Shown: piece after piece, positions 20,593 to 30,651 of the stretch | Layout of the letters: every line of letters starts with the position of its first letter | Position numbering within the stretch: the first letter of the stretch is position 1 | Origin: Phlebopus portentosus | Taxonomy: Eukaryota; Basidiomycota; Agaricomycetes; Boletales; Boletinellaceae | Direction of reading: 5' to 3' | Assembly (NCBI GenBank): GCA_037892935.1 | Contig: JAYXKI010000012.1 | Span: 1,302,001 to 1,366,000, forward strand | Length of the DNA stretch: 64,000 bases | Translations under genes and position numbers: made by a program | The notes under the pieces: generated by a model | What the model was told of the DNA's origin: nothing | What the model saw: only the letters and a program-made list of their open reading frames with translations | Databases searched by the model: none

Positions 20593-23223
20593 TCAAGCAG
20601 CAGGATCAGGATTCCAGAAACGTCCCAAGTACAGCGTCGTTTCGCGCCTCCGTAGTGGTATGCCATTCTGAGGAGGATCCTGCGGCGGCACGGGAGGAGG
20701 ATTTGGCGGTGGCGCTACTGGAGGTGTTTGATCTAGCTGAGGCTGAGGCACCTGGACTTCAGGTGTAGCAGGCTGTTGCTCTACAGCGTGAGGCGCTACC
20801 GGCGGGGACTGGTCGGTGGTCACTGACGCTGCTTCTGAGTCAGTCCCGGCCGACGTGTTGAGTTGCGCGGTGCTTGCGTCAGTCCTAGACAACCGTTTCG
20901 CAGTTCTTGTCCGCTCCACATCGTATTGCGCGACTTTTCTCCTTAGCTCATCCAGCATGGCGTTACATTTTTCCTCCACTGACGGACCAGTGGGGCGTTC
21001 AGGGACGGCCCTTGCTATCTCCTTCAACTCCTCTAGAATTTCATCGGCGTCTAAGCGTCTCCTCTTCAGATCATCGTCGGCTCGACCAGAAGTTTCGGAC
21101 TCGGTATCCGTCTCGGAGGACCGACTCCTCTTTGTTCCACGAGTCTCCTTAGACAAGGCGCTAGGGGTGCCCTGCGACGCGTCATCGAGGCTGGCGTCGC
21201 CGCGAGCCTTTGAAGATCCAGGTTCGCCCTGTGGACGGCGACTTAGAATGTTTTCGATGCCGTCCTCAAACCTCTGGAGTCGCTCTTCCGGAGATATTTC
21301 GGCTTCCGCTCGTCTACGTTTAAGAGGGTCGGTGTCCCTCTCGGGTTCCGGTTCGTCGTTCCGCTTTCTCTTCACACCACGAGCTTCTTCGGCTGCGGAA
21401 GTGACATCAGACCAATCGCTAGCCTGGGAGCGTGAAGATTGACCTTCCCCGGGAATACGGACTGTGCGCCGGACATGGCGCATTGGTCTGTTTGACGGTC
21501 CAGCTTCAGACGGACTTGGCTCGATACACTCGTATTCCAAGTACTCATCGTCATCCTGTCGGCGTGCGTCGCTTGTGCCACGAAACGCTGCGTACATTGG
21601 TGTGGCTACTGCTTTGCCCTTTCCCTTGTCCTTGCGAGGGGTTTGCTCCGTTTCCTGAGCAGCGCCATCTCGTCCTTCGGGTGCGTCGTGCGCTTTAGCT
21701 TTGCCCTTTTCTTTGTCGTTCGAGAGGGCATCCGTCTCCTTGAGGAGTTCCTCGATAATCTTTGCCTCTTTCATCTTCTTCATCGAGACGTTAGCCCGTG
21801 GCACAGCATCCGGCTTGAAGGGCATCCGGGTTGTCCCAGGGTCCTTCGCCATCGACCGTGTAACTCGCTTGTTCGGTTCAGCGTCGAAAACGATAAGCTC
21901 GACTTCATCAGAGGTGGAGAGCTTCTTATCCGTCGACCCTTTGTGGCTCTTCTTGTGCGTCCATCTGTTTCCTCTGCTCTTCTTCTTCGCTTTCTCTGTT
22001 TGCGTGGGATCCTCTTCTTCTGCGGACTTCGCTTTTGCTTCGCGACGCGCTCTCAGAACTTTCCGCGTCTGTTCCTTCTCGATCTCCCTGCGAACGATAC
22101 CGAAAGGAAGTATCTTCGCGAATTCGACGGAGATCAGTTCGGGATTGACGTCGACGTGTTCGGGCTCAGTCCCTTCACGAGGCCCGGGGTCGTTCCTTGC
22201 ACGCGGACGTTCGTAAGGCCTGCCGCGACCGCCAACACTACCATCATAGCACTTGAGCACGGGTTCGAAGACCTTTTCCATCTTCTCGGTAAGGTCTGGT
22301 TTGGGACCCTTCCCGAGAAGATAGTCGTGGAGCTTCCACAACGTCGGTTTATCCTCTTCGGTGAAGTAGAAGTGAATTGTCTTGCCAAAAGGTCCGTAAA
22401 AGTCGAACTCCCTTTTCTCGAACTCTCTGTTGCTCCGCGGCCGGACGGTAAGTGCGCTGTACCGCATCGTCTTGCTTTCCGAGAAGCGCGACCACCACTT
22501 CCTGACGAGGGGAGACTTCAGGGATGGGCGCTTCGCCCCGTAGTCTATCTGTACGTCTCGAGGGTGCTCGTACAGATAGACTAGGCCCTGTCCGAACCAA
22601 TCGCGCGCGTCCTTCCAACAGATGTCCTTCATACTGATCCAGTTGAAGTGCATCAAGTACACCAGCTCACAGCCAGTGAAAGCGGATACCCACGCATCTA
22701 TATAAATGGGTGGCATCTGCTTGATCACTCGCCAGCGGTTGTACGAAAACCAGATGTACGATGCGACGATGGGGAAGATGAAGAGCGGCGGACGGATGGG
22801 ATTCGGTTGGAAAGCGTAGTCGCGGGCTTTGACACCTGGGTAAGGACATGATTCAAAGGGAATAATGTGTTCCTCGACTGGTACAATCTCGGTAGCCGCC
22901 GGAGACGCAGGCTGGTGTGTGACTAGACGACATGCATAAGGGTGGCTCAGACATGGCGGGCGGATTGATTGGTGGACAAATTGCTTACCTTCCCCCTCTG
23001 CTGCGAGTTCACCTGCTTGAGGGATGGCGTCCGAGGCAGTGTTGCCGGGGCTACCTATTTGATGAGCGGCTTGAATATCATTGCTCTCTACTAATAAATT
23101 TAAGATCTTACCTTCGGCGCTGTTGTGTGGGTTGGAGGGGCCGTCATGGAGGTCTTCTCCTCCAGGGGCATCCTCAATGTTCAGAGAACCATGGGTCTCT
23201 GCTTCGTCGCGATTGAAGCTCAT
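20593..23223 (-). CDS. Unrecognised 835-aa protein with disordered basic C-terminus
   Basis: One long frame from ATG 23223 (an upstream in-frame ATG lies at 23310). Two GTAAG...TAG segments, 23111-23055 (57 nt) and 22988-22923 (66 nt), are in frame and stop-free. They look like introns (GAAG|GTAAG donors). Removing both gives about 835 aa. After an N-terminal low-complexity part there is a globular region with a hydrophobic segment (PPLFIFPIVASYIWFSYN) and aromatic-rich motifs (CELVYLMHFNWISMKDICW, EFDFYGPFGKTIHFYF). The rest is charged and disordered, with KRKR-type basic clusters, short coiled coil and a Pro/Gln-rich tail. I recognise no family; it looks lineage-specific. It may be nuclear or membrane-associated. 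Confidence 0.6.
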   Translation of the reverse strand: MSFNRDEAETHGSLNIEDAPGGEDLHDGPSNPHNSAEGKILNLLVESNDIQAAHQIGSPGNTASDAIPQAGELAAEGEGKQFVHQSIRPPCLSHPYACRLVTHQPASPAATEIVPVEEHIIPFESCPYPGVKARDYAFQPNPIRPPLFIFPIVASYIWFSYNRWRVIKQMPPIYIDAWVSAFTGCELVYLMHFNWISMKDICWKDARDWFGQGLVYLYEHPRDVQIDYGAKRPSLKSPLVRKWWSRFSESKTMRYSALTVRPRSNREFEKREFDFYGPFGKTIHFYFTEEDKPTLWKLHDYLLGKGPKPDLTEKMEKVFEPVLKCYDGSVGGRGRPYERPRARNDPGPREGTEPEHVDVNPELISVEFAKILPFGIVRREIEKEQTRKVLRARREAKAKSAEEEDPTQTEKAKKKSRGNRWTHKKSHKGSTDKKLSTSDEVELIVFDAEPNKRVTRSMAKDPGTTRMPFKPDAVPRANVSMKKMKEAKIIEELLKETDALSNDKEKGKAKAHDAPEGRDGAAQETEQTPRKDKGKGKAVATPMYAAFRGTSDARRQDDDEYLEYECIEPSPSEAGPSNRPMRHVRRTVRIPGEGQSSRSQASDWSDVTSAAEEARGVKRKRNDEPEPERDTDPLKRRRAEAEISPEERLQRFEDGIENILSRRPQGEPGSSKARGDASLDDASQGTPSALSKETRGTKRSRSSETDTESETSGRADDDLKRRRLDADEILEELKEIARAVPERPTGPSVEEKCNAMLDELRRKVAQYDVERTRTAKRLSRTDASTAQLNTSAGTDSEAASVTTDQSPPVAPHAVEQQPATPEVQVPQPQLDQTPPVAPPPNPPPVPPQDPPQNGIPLRRRETTLYLGRFWNPDPAA

Positions 23224-23755
23224 GCTGAGGGCATCAAAGAGATTTGATTCTACGATATCTACTCGTACGATGAGCAGTTGATATTGAAGTTGGGAGAGAG
23301 ATTTAGCCAAAAGACGATGATGGGGGATGATGGTGGAAGGAGGTCAAAATACTTTGAAGCCACCTCGCGTAAAGGCATGACCTTTATGCGGCTCGCCTTC
23401 GTCACGGCCAAAGCGCGTCTCTTGTCACTGGGAGTGCACATTTGTTCCTTCCTTTGTTCTTTGAGGCGCTGCACGTGATGGTTCTTTGGCCTTGTGGCTC
23501 AGTCTAAGAATCTTGTGCGCTTTTAGCTCAAACGTATTGATATCGTATAGAGAAACTGTGTACTGAGGCTGGGAACGTGTCAATGTACCCGAGAAACATA
23601 TGAAGCGTATATTAGAGCGTTCGAAATTCGAGTCAAAATACCAATTTCCTCGGTTGAAAAATAAAGTGGAGATCGACGATCCTAAGAAGTCAACGTCGAT
23701 CAGGTCATGTCTTCGTGCTGCTGCTCCTAGCGTGTCTCCAGATGCGACGACCATC
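23224..23755. promoter_or_regulatory. Divergent intergenic region with CACGTG
   Basis: This lies between the start of the 835-aa gene and the BET2 start, transcribed away from each other. A CACGTG palindrome is at 23472-23477, about 280 bases before the BET2 ATG. No gene was recognised. Confidence 0.4.
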
Positions 23756-25174
23756 ATGTCAACCTCATTACTTGTTCCCTTACATGTTAAATACATTCAA
23801 TCATTAGACGACGTAAGCTGTTATATGAAATTCCAATCTTGATAGCGCCTCAGAGCTCAGCTAGCACGCAGCACAAAGATGATCTCGCGTATCATATGAC
23901 GACGCATCTGCGAATGAACGGCATCTACTGGGGACTGACGGCGTTGTGTATTATGGGGCATCAAGACGCATTACCTAGAGATGAGATGGTGGAGTTCGTG
24001 ATGAGCTGTTGGGATGACGAAGCCGGTATGATTAGGTGACTGGTTTTCGATGAAGAACATGCTGACCGGGGGCAATGGTTGATTTAGGCTCGTTTGGAGC
24101 GTATCCAGGACACGATGCGCATATACTTGCGACTCTGAGTGCCATACAAATACTTGTTATTCAAGACGCGTTAGTCAGAATTGACGTCGAACGAGTCACG
24201 AATTGTTCGTATCACATCGTTCCGCGCATTATACATCTTCTTTCTTACTCAACTCATTCGGTTCGGTTCTACAGTCGTAACATCCTTACAACTCCCATCT
24301 GGAGCATTCGCAGGCGATCGTTTCGGCGAGACAGACACGCGTTTTCTGTACTGCGCCATTTCCGCACTCTCATTACTCGGCCAGCTGTCAGCGCTTGATC
24401 GGGACGGGAAAGATGGTCGTACTCGAGCTGTCGAACACATTACGCAATGCAAGAACTTTGACGGAGGTTTCGGGATTTCTCCTGGGGCGGAGAGTCATGC
24501 CGGACAAGGTGTGGTTCCTCATATCTTCTTGTAAGCTCGAGATACTTAAACTTTATCCACACCAGTATTCGTCTGCGTAGGCGCTCTAGCGATCCTCGAT
24601 CGATTAGATTTGGTCGATGTGGAGACGCTGGCCTGGTGGTTAGCAGAGCGGCAGACTCCTAGCGGAGGATTGAACGGCCGACCGGAGAAATTAGAAGACG
24701 TGAACACTTCTCTCCGAAGTCCGCGTAGCGCTCAGAAGCTGACTGTTCTTAATATCGATAGGTGTGCTACAGCTTTTGGGCTCTCTCTGCGCTGTCGACA
24801 CTGAACAAACTGCATTGGATCGATGCTGAGAAACTCGTTTCTTTCATTCTTTCCGCGCAAGTGAGTCTCCGAGATCGTATATCGCTTCTACATCCTCTGT
24901 ACTGAAGTCTCCCTTAGGATCCAGAGGCAGGTGGGATTTCGGACCGACCAGACAACACAGCCGATGTCTTCCATACAGTTTTCGGGGTAGCGGGTTCGTC
25001 ACCCTTCTATTTGAGAGCGTTTATCAATTAATCGATCGCACAGGTCTCTCCTTGGTCGGATATCCTGGTCTAGAAGACCTTGACCCTGTGTACTGCATGC
25101 CTGCCCGAGTGACTGAGAAGTTGGGGTTGAGAAAGGCGTGGAAGGCTCTGCCACGACGACAGACGTGGCCATGA
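23756..25174 (+). CDS. BET2: Rab geranylgeranyltransferase (type II) beta subunit
   Basis: Eight exons: 23756-23812, 23854-24025, 24088-24204, 24275-24508, 24566-24699, 24762-24860, 24918-24993, 25044-25174. They sum to 1020 nt, 339 aa, the normal family length. It has the alpha-alpha barrel repeats: '[13 protein letters not shown]', '[19 protein letters not shown]', '[18 protein letters not shown]', '[18 protein letters not shown]', '[21 protein letters not shown]' and '[19 protein letters not shown]'. Expected zinc ligands are Asp238, Cys240 and His290, all present. With its alpha subunit and the Rab escort protein, the enzyme adds geranylgeranyl groups to Rab GTPases in the cytosol, which is essential for vesicle traffic. 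The first intron is only 41 nt, and its acceptor was chosen to keep frame. Confidence 0.95.
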
Positions 25175-25716
25175 TTTTTTTTCCCGGAAACAAGACGAAT
25201 TGTCCAATCACGCCTTGGGGGATCTCAAGAAGGAATCTTCCCGGCCGTGCGGTTCGAGTCTTATTCCTTCTCCTCGTATTTACGCAAATTCAGGCATTAC
25301 TATAGATCTGTTTCTCCTGGTAGCTCCTTTGATCGAGTCTTACTTCATTCTAGTGGTATAGTGGCTGTCAAGCAAACGGAACTCTTCTATTATCCCATTG
25401 ACGGACTGTTCAGAAGTTACCGGGTCGGTGCTGTTTAAAACCTTGCCGAACACAGAGTCCTGATCCTCAAAGGTCATGCGGGGTCCGCATGCTAGCACCG
25501 CCTGGTGTTCAACTTCTTTTAATCAAATTAACCATCGTTCCAAGGCCAGAGAACCGTGAGATTCAGAACTTCATCCCAGAAATAATTTATTATGGGTTCC
25601 TCGGGAAGATTGGGACTAAACAAGCGCCCACCTCCGTTTTGTTTAAATATATCAGTCGCTCGGGTCAGTCACAAACTCAAGCTCTCGCTTTCTCGCTGTC
25701 AGACAAGTTACGAACA
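25175..25716. other. Intergenic, upstream of first lectin
   Basis: These 540 bases lie between BET2 and the first lectin. A TATA-like 'TTTAAATATATC' is at about 25643. A tRNA-like string around 25350 (TTCTAGTGGTATAGTGG) was examined and rejected for lack of a B box and arms downstream. Confidence 0.4.
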
Positions 25717-26483
25717 ATGCCCCTTCAGCCTGGCGTCTACTATCTGCGAAACATAGTGAGCGATACCCTGCTGGATCTATCTGGCGTCGACTTCAAGTCC
25801 ATAATCGGACAGTCTATGCATGAGGGGAAGAATCAACAGGTAATTCGAGCTCCTAGACATATCAACTCCGAGTCATCGATGAGCTCAAGTTAATCATGAT
25901 ATCCTTCCCCCTTAGTGGGAGATCGGAAAACTTGGGGCACGCGGATGGTTTATTAGAAGCTTGTCGAGCGCCAACGGTCACTATCTGACTGTCGAGAAAG
26001 GACTGGGAGACAATATTCCTCTTGTCGGAAATGAGTTCCCTGTGGCATGGGATCTCAGAAATGAACCACAGGAAGGAGAAGACGTCTATGGGTAACAAAA
26101 TTATACCCAACTATTCCTTTTCTAATGAACTGATTACAATATCTATAGCATCTATTGGCCTTTTACTCGGTTTACGGCTGACTTGCACTATGGAAGTTCT
26201 GCCAATGAAACTCCAGTAAGATAAGAATAAAATTCAAAGTCAAGAATAATATTTCTCATGGCACATAATTCTTACATTCCAGGTGAATCTTTGGTCTAGA
26301 AACTTGAAGACGCCCCACCAGCTTTGGAGGTTTATACGCTGCTCAGATGAAGTGCAAACAAGCACCACGGTCATGAATCCGTCCGGTAATGAGGTAGGCT
26401 CGACTACGGTTACAACGATCACAACGACGACGACGATAACAAAGGTGGTGGCGACAAGAAATGGAGTGGAACTTAATGGATGA
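25717..26483 (+). CDS. Ricin-B-type beta-trefoil lectin-like protein 1
   Basis: Four exons: 25717-25839, 25916-26091, 26149-26215, 26283-26483. They sum to 567 nt, 188 aa. Motifs are 'MPLQPGVYYLRNIVSDTLLD', 'DFKSIIGQSMHEGKNQQ|WEIGK', 'GWFIRSLSSANGHYLTVEKG', 'IYWPFTRFTADL' and 'VNLWSRNLKTPHQLWRFIRC'. The tail is Thr-rich (STTVTTITTTTTITKV) and ends with a basic/Gly segment. The pattern of L-D-L-S, I-G, QQW and QxWR repeats matches basidiomycete ricin-B/CBM13-like proteins. No signal peptide is visible, so a cytosolic lectin, often defensive in fungi, is plausible. It is intact and the best reference for its three neighbours. Confidence 0.75.
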
Positions 26484-26680
26484 GAATTGAGGTGGAGCGA
26501 CTTGAAAGTTCTATAGATCAGCAACAGGATACTATCAGTACTTCGAAAAGAATCTTTTCACAGATATGTATGTATGCCCTGCAGATTTACAAACATGCGG
26601 TCATGAAGCTTCAGCCTTACATGTAAAGATGCTTCGCTCATCCATATCGACATCAAGGACAAGCCTCCGAGTATCCGTGC

Positions 26681-27463
26681 TTAATCCGGCAAGAGTTCTT
26701 CCGTGATACTCTTTCCTTCCAGGCCACCTCTCCTAGTCACCGCAGTCCTTGTCGTGGTCGTGGTTGTCGTAACTGTGGTCTTCGTGGTCGTTCCTCTTCC
26801 ATCCTCTTCCATGAACGTAGTAATTGTTTGGTCTTTCTCCAGGCAGCGTATTAGTTTCCAGAGCTGCTGGCGAGCGTTGTATCGGTCGAAGAGAAACACC
26901 TGGTCCAGAGAAGCAACAGTCAGATAAACCCAATTTTGAATTGAACCTGAACAATCAAAGCAGACCTCCGTCATTTCCATTTCCACAATCTAAATCGAAC
27001 GAAATTTGAGAATTCGGCCAGTGAATCCTGTCTGTAAGGTTAATTTGATTGAGGACACAGTTTTGAAGGCGCATTTTTTCACCAGTAGACATCTTCTCCT
27101 TGTCTTGGTTCATGTTCAAATACCCACGCCGTAGGAAACTCATTGACAGCGATATCTGCACTTTCTGAAGAGTGTCCCCGTCCTTTCTCGATGGTCAGAT
27201 AATGGTCGCCAGCGCTGTAACAACTTCGAATGAACCATCCGCGATGACCCAGCTTTCCAATCTCCCACTGATATGAAGTGCAAGGCAACACATTGTACAT
27301 GAGTTTCTTCGGACATTCTAGTTCAGAATAGTTTCACTCGCCTGCTAATCTATGCCTGCGTAGAGCGCGAAGCCTTCAACGCCTTTCCTGTCTACACTCA
27401 AACTCAGAACGGTGCCGCTCATATCATTTTGAAGAAAATATGTTCCTGGTTCTAGAGGCATAG
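26681..27463 (-). pseudogene. Ricin-B-like lectin 2, damaged
   Basis: The exon plan of the family is recognisable: exon 1 from ATG 27463 ('MPLEPGTYFLQNDMSGTVLS'), exon 2 27267-27083 ('WEIGKLGHRGWFIRS'), exon 3 from 27027 ('IHWPNSQISFDLDCGNG'), and the last exon with 'LWKLIRCLEKDQ' and a TTTKTTVTTTTTTTRTAVTR tail. Where the family has the residues NQQ at the end of exon 1, this copy has D-stop-Q (TAG at 27345-27347). The donor after it is GC instead of GT. At the exon 3/exon 4 junction the only frame-keeping GT-AG pair would be 19 nt apart, too short to splice. Three independent defects argue for a pseudogene. Confidence 0.7.
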
Positions 27464-27822
27464 CAATATTTTCCCGTCTTCGCCTGTAGCTAGTCGAGGT
27501 GAGAAAGCGAGATGTAATGCGAAGCCGATATGGATCAGCACTAAAGACTTTTATGAAGAATGGATTGCAAGCTATACCTAGGCATGGTTCACGCAGTCAG
27601 GCCGTTTGTGAGCTCTTCAGAAGGTTCAGAAGCGCTCAATCAGAAGTTCTGCGATTCATTAATCATACATGTATGCGTGGCCTGGCAAGAATACATATCA
27701 CAACACGAGGCATCCCTCATGTCTGAGGCGAGTAGGTACCATGCTCCTTCAATGTGACGCCTGCACCTGGTTTTCATTTCTCTAATCAGTGTCTAAGGAC
27801 GCAGTCGAAATTCGGAACAGCA

Positions 27823-28599
27823 CTAACCCTGTAAGTGCTCCCGCTTCTCCACCACAGTTATATCTTCGTCTTCTTCGCCATTACACTTAGTCACAACTGT
27901 CGTCGTCATCGTAACGATCGTAGTGGTTGTCTTAATAGTTCCACGACTAGCTGATTGCAAGAATACCCTGTCCACCTGATCTTCATCAGGGCAACGTATT
28001 ATTCTCCAAAATTGTTGGCGCCCCCCATGTCGACTCCAAATGTGTACCTAGAGCATACAAGTTGAGAATATGCGAATTGAATAGAAGAAGTGTAGTTTGC
28101 TACCTTCGTCCCGTCATTTTTGCTCCCTGTGTGTAAATCAACGGTAAAAACCGAGTTTGGCCAGTGGATGCTGTCAGCATATTGTATCAACACCACAGTA
28201 CAGCAATCCCATTAAACCATGAAACTCACAAAATAACGTCATTCCCTTCTCTAGGCTCGCATTTGATATCCCACGCGGTAGGAAACTCATTAGTGACAAT
28301 GGATGAGTCGTTTCCAAGTCCTCTGTCGATGGTCATATAATGCTTGTTGCTGCTGTATAAGCTTCGAATGAACCATCCACGGTCGCCCAGTTTACCGAGC
28401 TCCCACTTATGAGTGATACGTCCGATAGTTAATATGAAGATCGTCGACCGAAAGTGAAGCGACGAAAAATTTAAAATACCTTCTGATCCTTGCCTCTGTA
28501 CCAAGAAAACCCAACGACACCCTTCTTGTCTCCATCCAAAGTAAGCATAGATCCACCCATCATGTTCTGAAGATAATAAACGCCTGGTTTCAGAGACAT
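27823..28599 (-). CDS. Ricin-B-type lectin-like protein 3
   Basis: Four exons: 28599-28480, 28405-28230, 28170-28104, 28047-27823. They sum to 588 nt, 195 aa. Motifs are 'MSLKPGVYYLQNMMGGSMLT', 'DKKGVVGFSWYRGKDQK|WELGK', 'GWFIRSLYSSNKHYMTIDRG', 'FIHWPNSVFTVDLHTG' and 'VHIWSRHGGRQQFWRIIRC'. The tail is Thr-rich (TIKTTTTIVTMTTTVVTKC). Exons 2 and 3 have exactly the lengths of lectin 1 (176 and 67 nt). Intact, no signal peptide. It lies tail-to-tail with lectin 1 across the damaged copy. Confidence 0.75.
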
Positions 28600-29607
28600 C
28601 ACGAAATTGCTGGTCTTCAAGGAGCCTTATGTAGAGAGAAGGTGAAAGCAACGAGTTTCTGACCAGATCCAACCCAACTTATAGCGAAGAGGAGCCAAAC
28701 AAAGCCAACGATTATCAGGAAAAATCTGGTCATTTGACTTTCGTACTCAAGATAAGGTTTGAGTAGACGCTGAAAGAATCTTCATCTCCGTATTGGTTCC
28801 TTTCATAATACACCACAACGAAAACATCTTCAGGGTTCCCTTGATCCCTGACCCTCAATTTGAGCATACGCACGGCGAACATGAGGAGATAAACAGCAGA
28901 CGAGAGTTTGTTCCCGAGGATGCTGTCCAATAATATATAGGCAGCTTGATTACAGAAATCCGATACCAAGTCGTAGTACCAACATTTTGCGAGACAAGCA
29001 TGACACTCTGCCTAACTTAGTTTTTCCCCAGCGCGACTACAAGATGTTTGCTGAGGTTTCGAATGCTGGTGAAAAGGAGTCCAGTAAAATTCGCGGCACT
29101 AGCTACCTCTGCATGGCTTGTTCTGACGAAATGCAGACGCTGCAAAAGCAAGAACAGTAAACTTACTCAGCATATCGATACCGATTTGCACTAGCATGTG
29201 AACTGCCATCACGTAGGCAAAGGTGTGCGTTTGCCGGAGGTCAGGGAAGTAGCAGCCCAGTAAGCCGCAAGAATACATCATCTCCTAGCTTTCAAGCTTT
29301 GGTCTCACGAACCCAGAGTTCCATGCAGTAAGGTAAGAGTTGAGTTCACCCAAGGCGATGCGAACCGATTACCTAAGCGCAGATTGGCAATTTTCACCTC
29401 TTACCATGGACCACAGTGTTCCTTCTGCTTCTGAGATACATTTCCAACTCACTCGGAAGAACTTCTAGTGACGTCCGGACGTGCCCTTTGCCCTTTGAAC
29501 GCTTATACTACTTTTCTCGAGTCCTTGGGATGGCCCTTCTCGCAGACTGCCCGTTGCTGAGTGCGACACAGTAACAGTTGCTGCTCAAGTCCCTTCCTTT
29601 AGCGGCC
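28600..29607. other. Divergent intergenic region between lectins 3 and 4
   Basis: One kilobase between two lectin starts pointing away from each other. Hydrophobic minus-strand frames at 28730-28969 and 29099-29281 could be pieces of a broken membrane protein. I cannot join them into a gene with a start and credible splice sites, so none is called. Confidence 0.35.
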
Positions 29608-30349
29608 ATGCCAATTGACACTGGTGTATACTTCGTGCAGAATGTTATGAGCGGCACGTCGCTTGATATTAATTCCGAAGATGACCAGAGAGTTGTGGGA
29701 TCGACACATCACGGAAGGGAGAGTCAACAGATGAATATCCAGATATCGTTTTAAATCATGTAGTCGATGGTTCAAGCATTTCTTCACCATACATAGTGGG
29801 AGTTTGGAAAACTGGGCGCCGGGTGGTTCATCCGCAATGTCAACAACAGGCATTACTTGACTATCGAGAAAGGTCTTGGAAATGCATTACCTACTGGAGA
29901 GAATGAATATCCTGCTGCGTGGGTGTTGACAGGCGACCCTACGAGAGGAACCAACATATTCTGGTAATATTCTCACATTTATTACCCTTTTGCATTGCAG
30001 TGAATTCGTGATTTGGCAGGATCCATTGGCCAAAGACGCGGTATGCACTTAATTTATCGGGAGGAATCCCAGCAAATGGAACAAAGGTGCGAGCTCCTTA
30101 TAACGTATTGCTGTACAAATCCGGATCTCTTGATCTATTCTGCTGCTATATACGAATCAGGTTGTTCTGTATCTACGAGACGAGTCATTACTTCAGCAGT
30201 CATGGCGCCTAATACAAGTTCCGGAAAGAAATCAGACTATACCACTCCTTGCACATCCAGGATTGTCTATGGCAACAACCACGACGACTACGACGGTCAT
30301 AACAACAACTACCAGACCGATCCTCCTGGAGACCGAACATAGCTCTTAA
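29608..30349 (+). CDS. Ricin-B-type lectin-like protein 4, with damaged first donor
   Basis: Four exons: 29608-29730, 29797-29963, 30020-30086, 30161-30349. If the first intron is spliced they sum to 546 nt, 181 aa. Motifs are 'MPIDTGVYFVQNVMSGTSLD', 'GRESQQ|WEFGKLGAGWFIR', 'NRHYLTIEKGLGN', 'WIHWPKTRYALNLSGG' and 'VVLYLRDESLLQQSWRLI'. The tail is TTTTTTVITTTTR. The first intron begins AT (ATGAAT) where paralogs have GT, and it ends AG. It does not have the consensus of U12 AT-AC introns. Read-through hits stops in the intron, so this copy may make only a 50-residue product. It is either a recent pseudogene or spliced at a non-canonical site. Confidence 0.55.
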
Positions 30350-30561
30350 GCGTGAGACATGCATTTGTACATACATGTTCACATACCGTATGCGTGGCAG
30401 TATCTAGTGTACCGTATACGCCAATGCCAGCCACTGGATTCACAGGCAAAATACAAATAGCATTCCAAAGCAATTCAAGGTATCAGAATTCTTGCTTGAG
30501 ACTGTTTACACACTTGAAAAATATCCGACTCGTTCCTTGACAATTTTAAAATTAAGTTGAG

Positions 30562-30567
30562 ACGCGT
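30562..30567. promoter_or_regulatory. MCB-like ACGCGT upstream of PMS1
   Basis: One perfect ACGCGT hexamer lies 85 bases before the PMS1 start codon. The same box is clustered upstream of DPB4 in this window. In budding yeast, several mismatch-repair genes carry such boxes and peak at G1/S. A single hexamer can occur by chance. Confidence 0.4.
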
Positions 30568-30651
30568 TCTTCCCGGCCCTAAACTGATTAGCTCAGCGCG
30601 TTGGTCTCTGGAACGCCCTTCTTTCCTGACTTCATCTTCAACTCCTGGTCT

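Noticed and set aside
20816..22584. Long plus-strand frames (208 and 313 aa)
   Set aside because: They are antisense shadows of the 835-aa minus-strand gene, whose frame is continuous and shows protein-like features.
25340..25440. tRNA-like A box (TTCTAGTGGTATAGTGG)
   Set aside because: No B box, anticodon arm or acceptor pairing follows within tRNA length.
28730..29281. Hydrophobic minus-strand frames, possible membrane protein
   Set aside because: Could not be joined with a start codon, credible introns and a recognisable family.
30580..30620. tRNA-like A box (TTAGCTCAGCGCGTTGGTC) just before PMS1
   Set aside because: No GGTTCGAAT-type B box downstream; the following bases are PMS1 leader and coding sequence.
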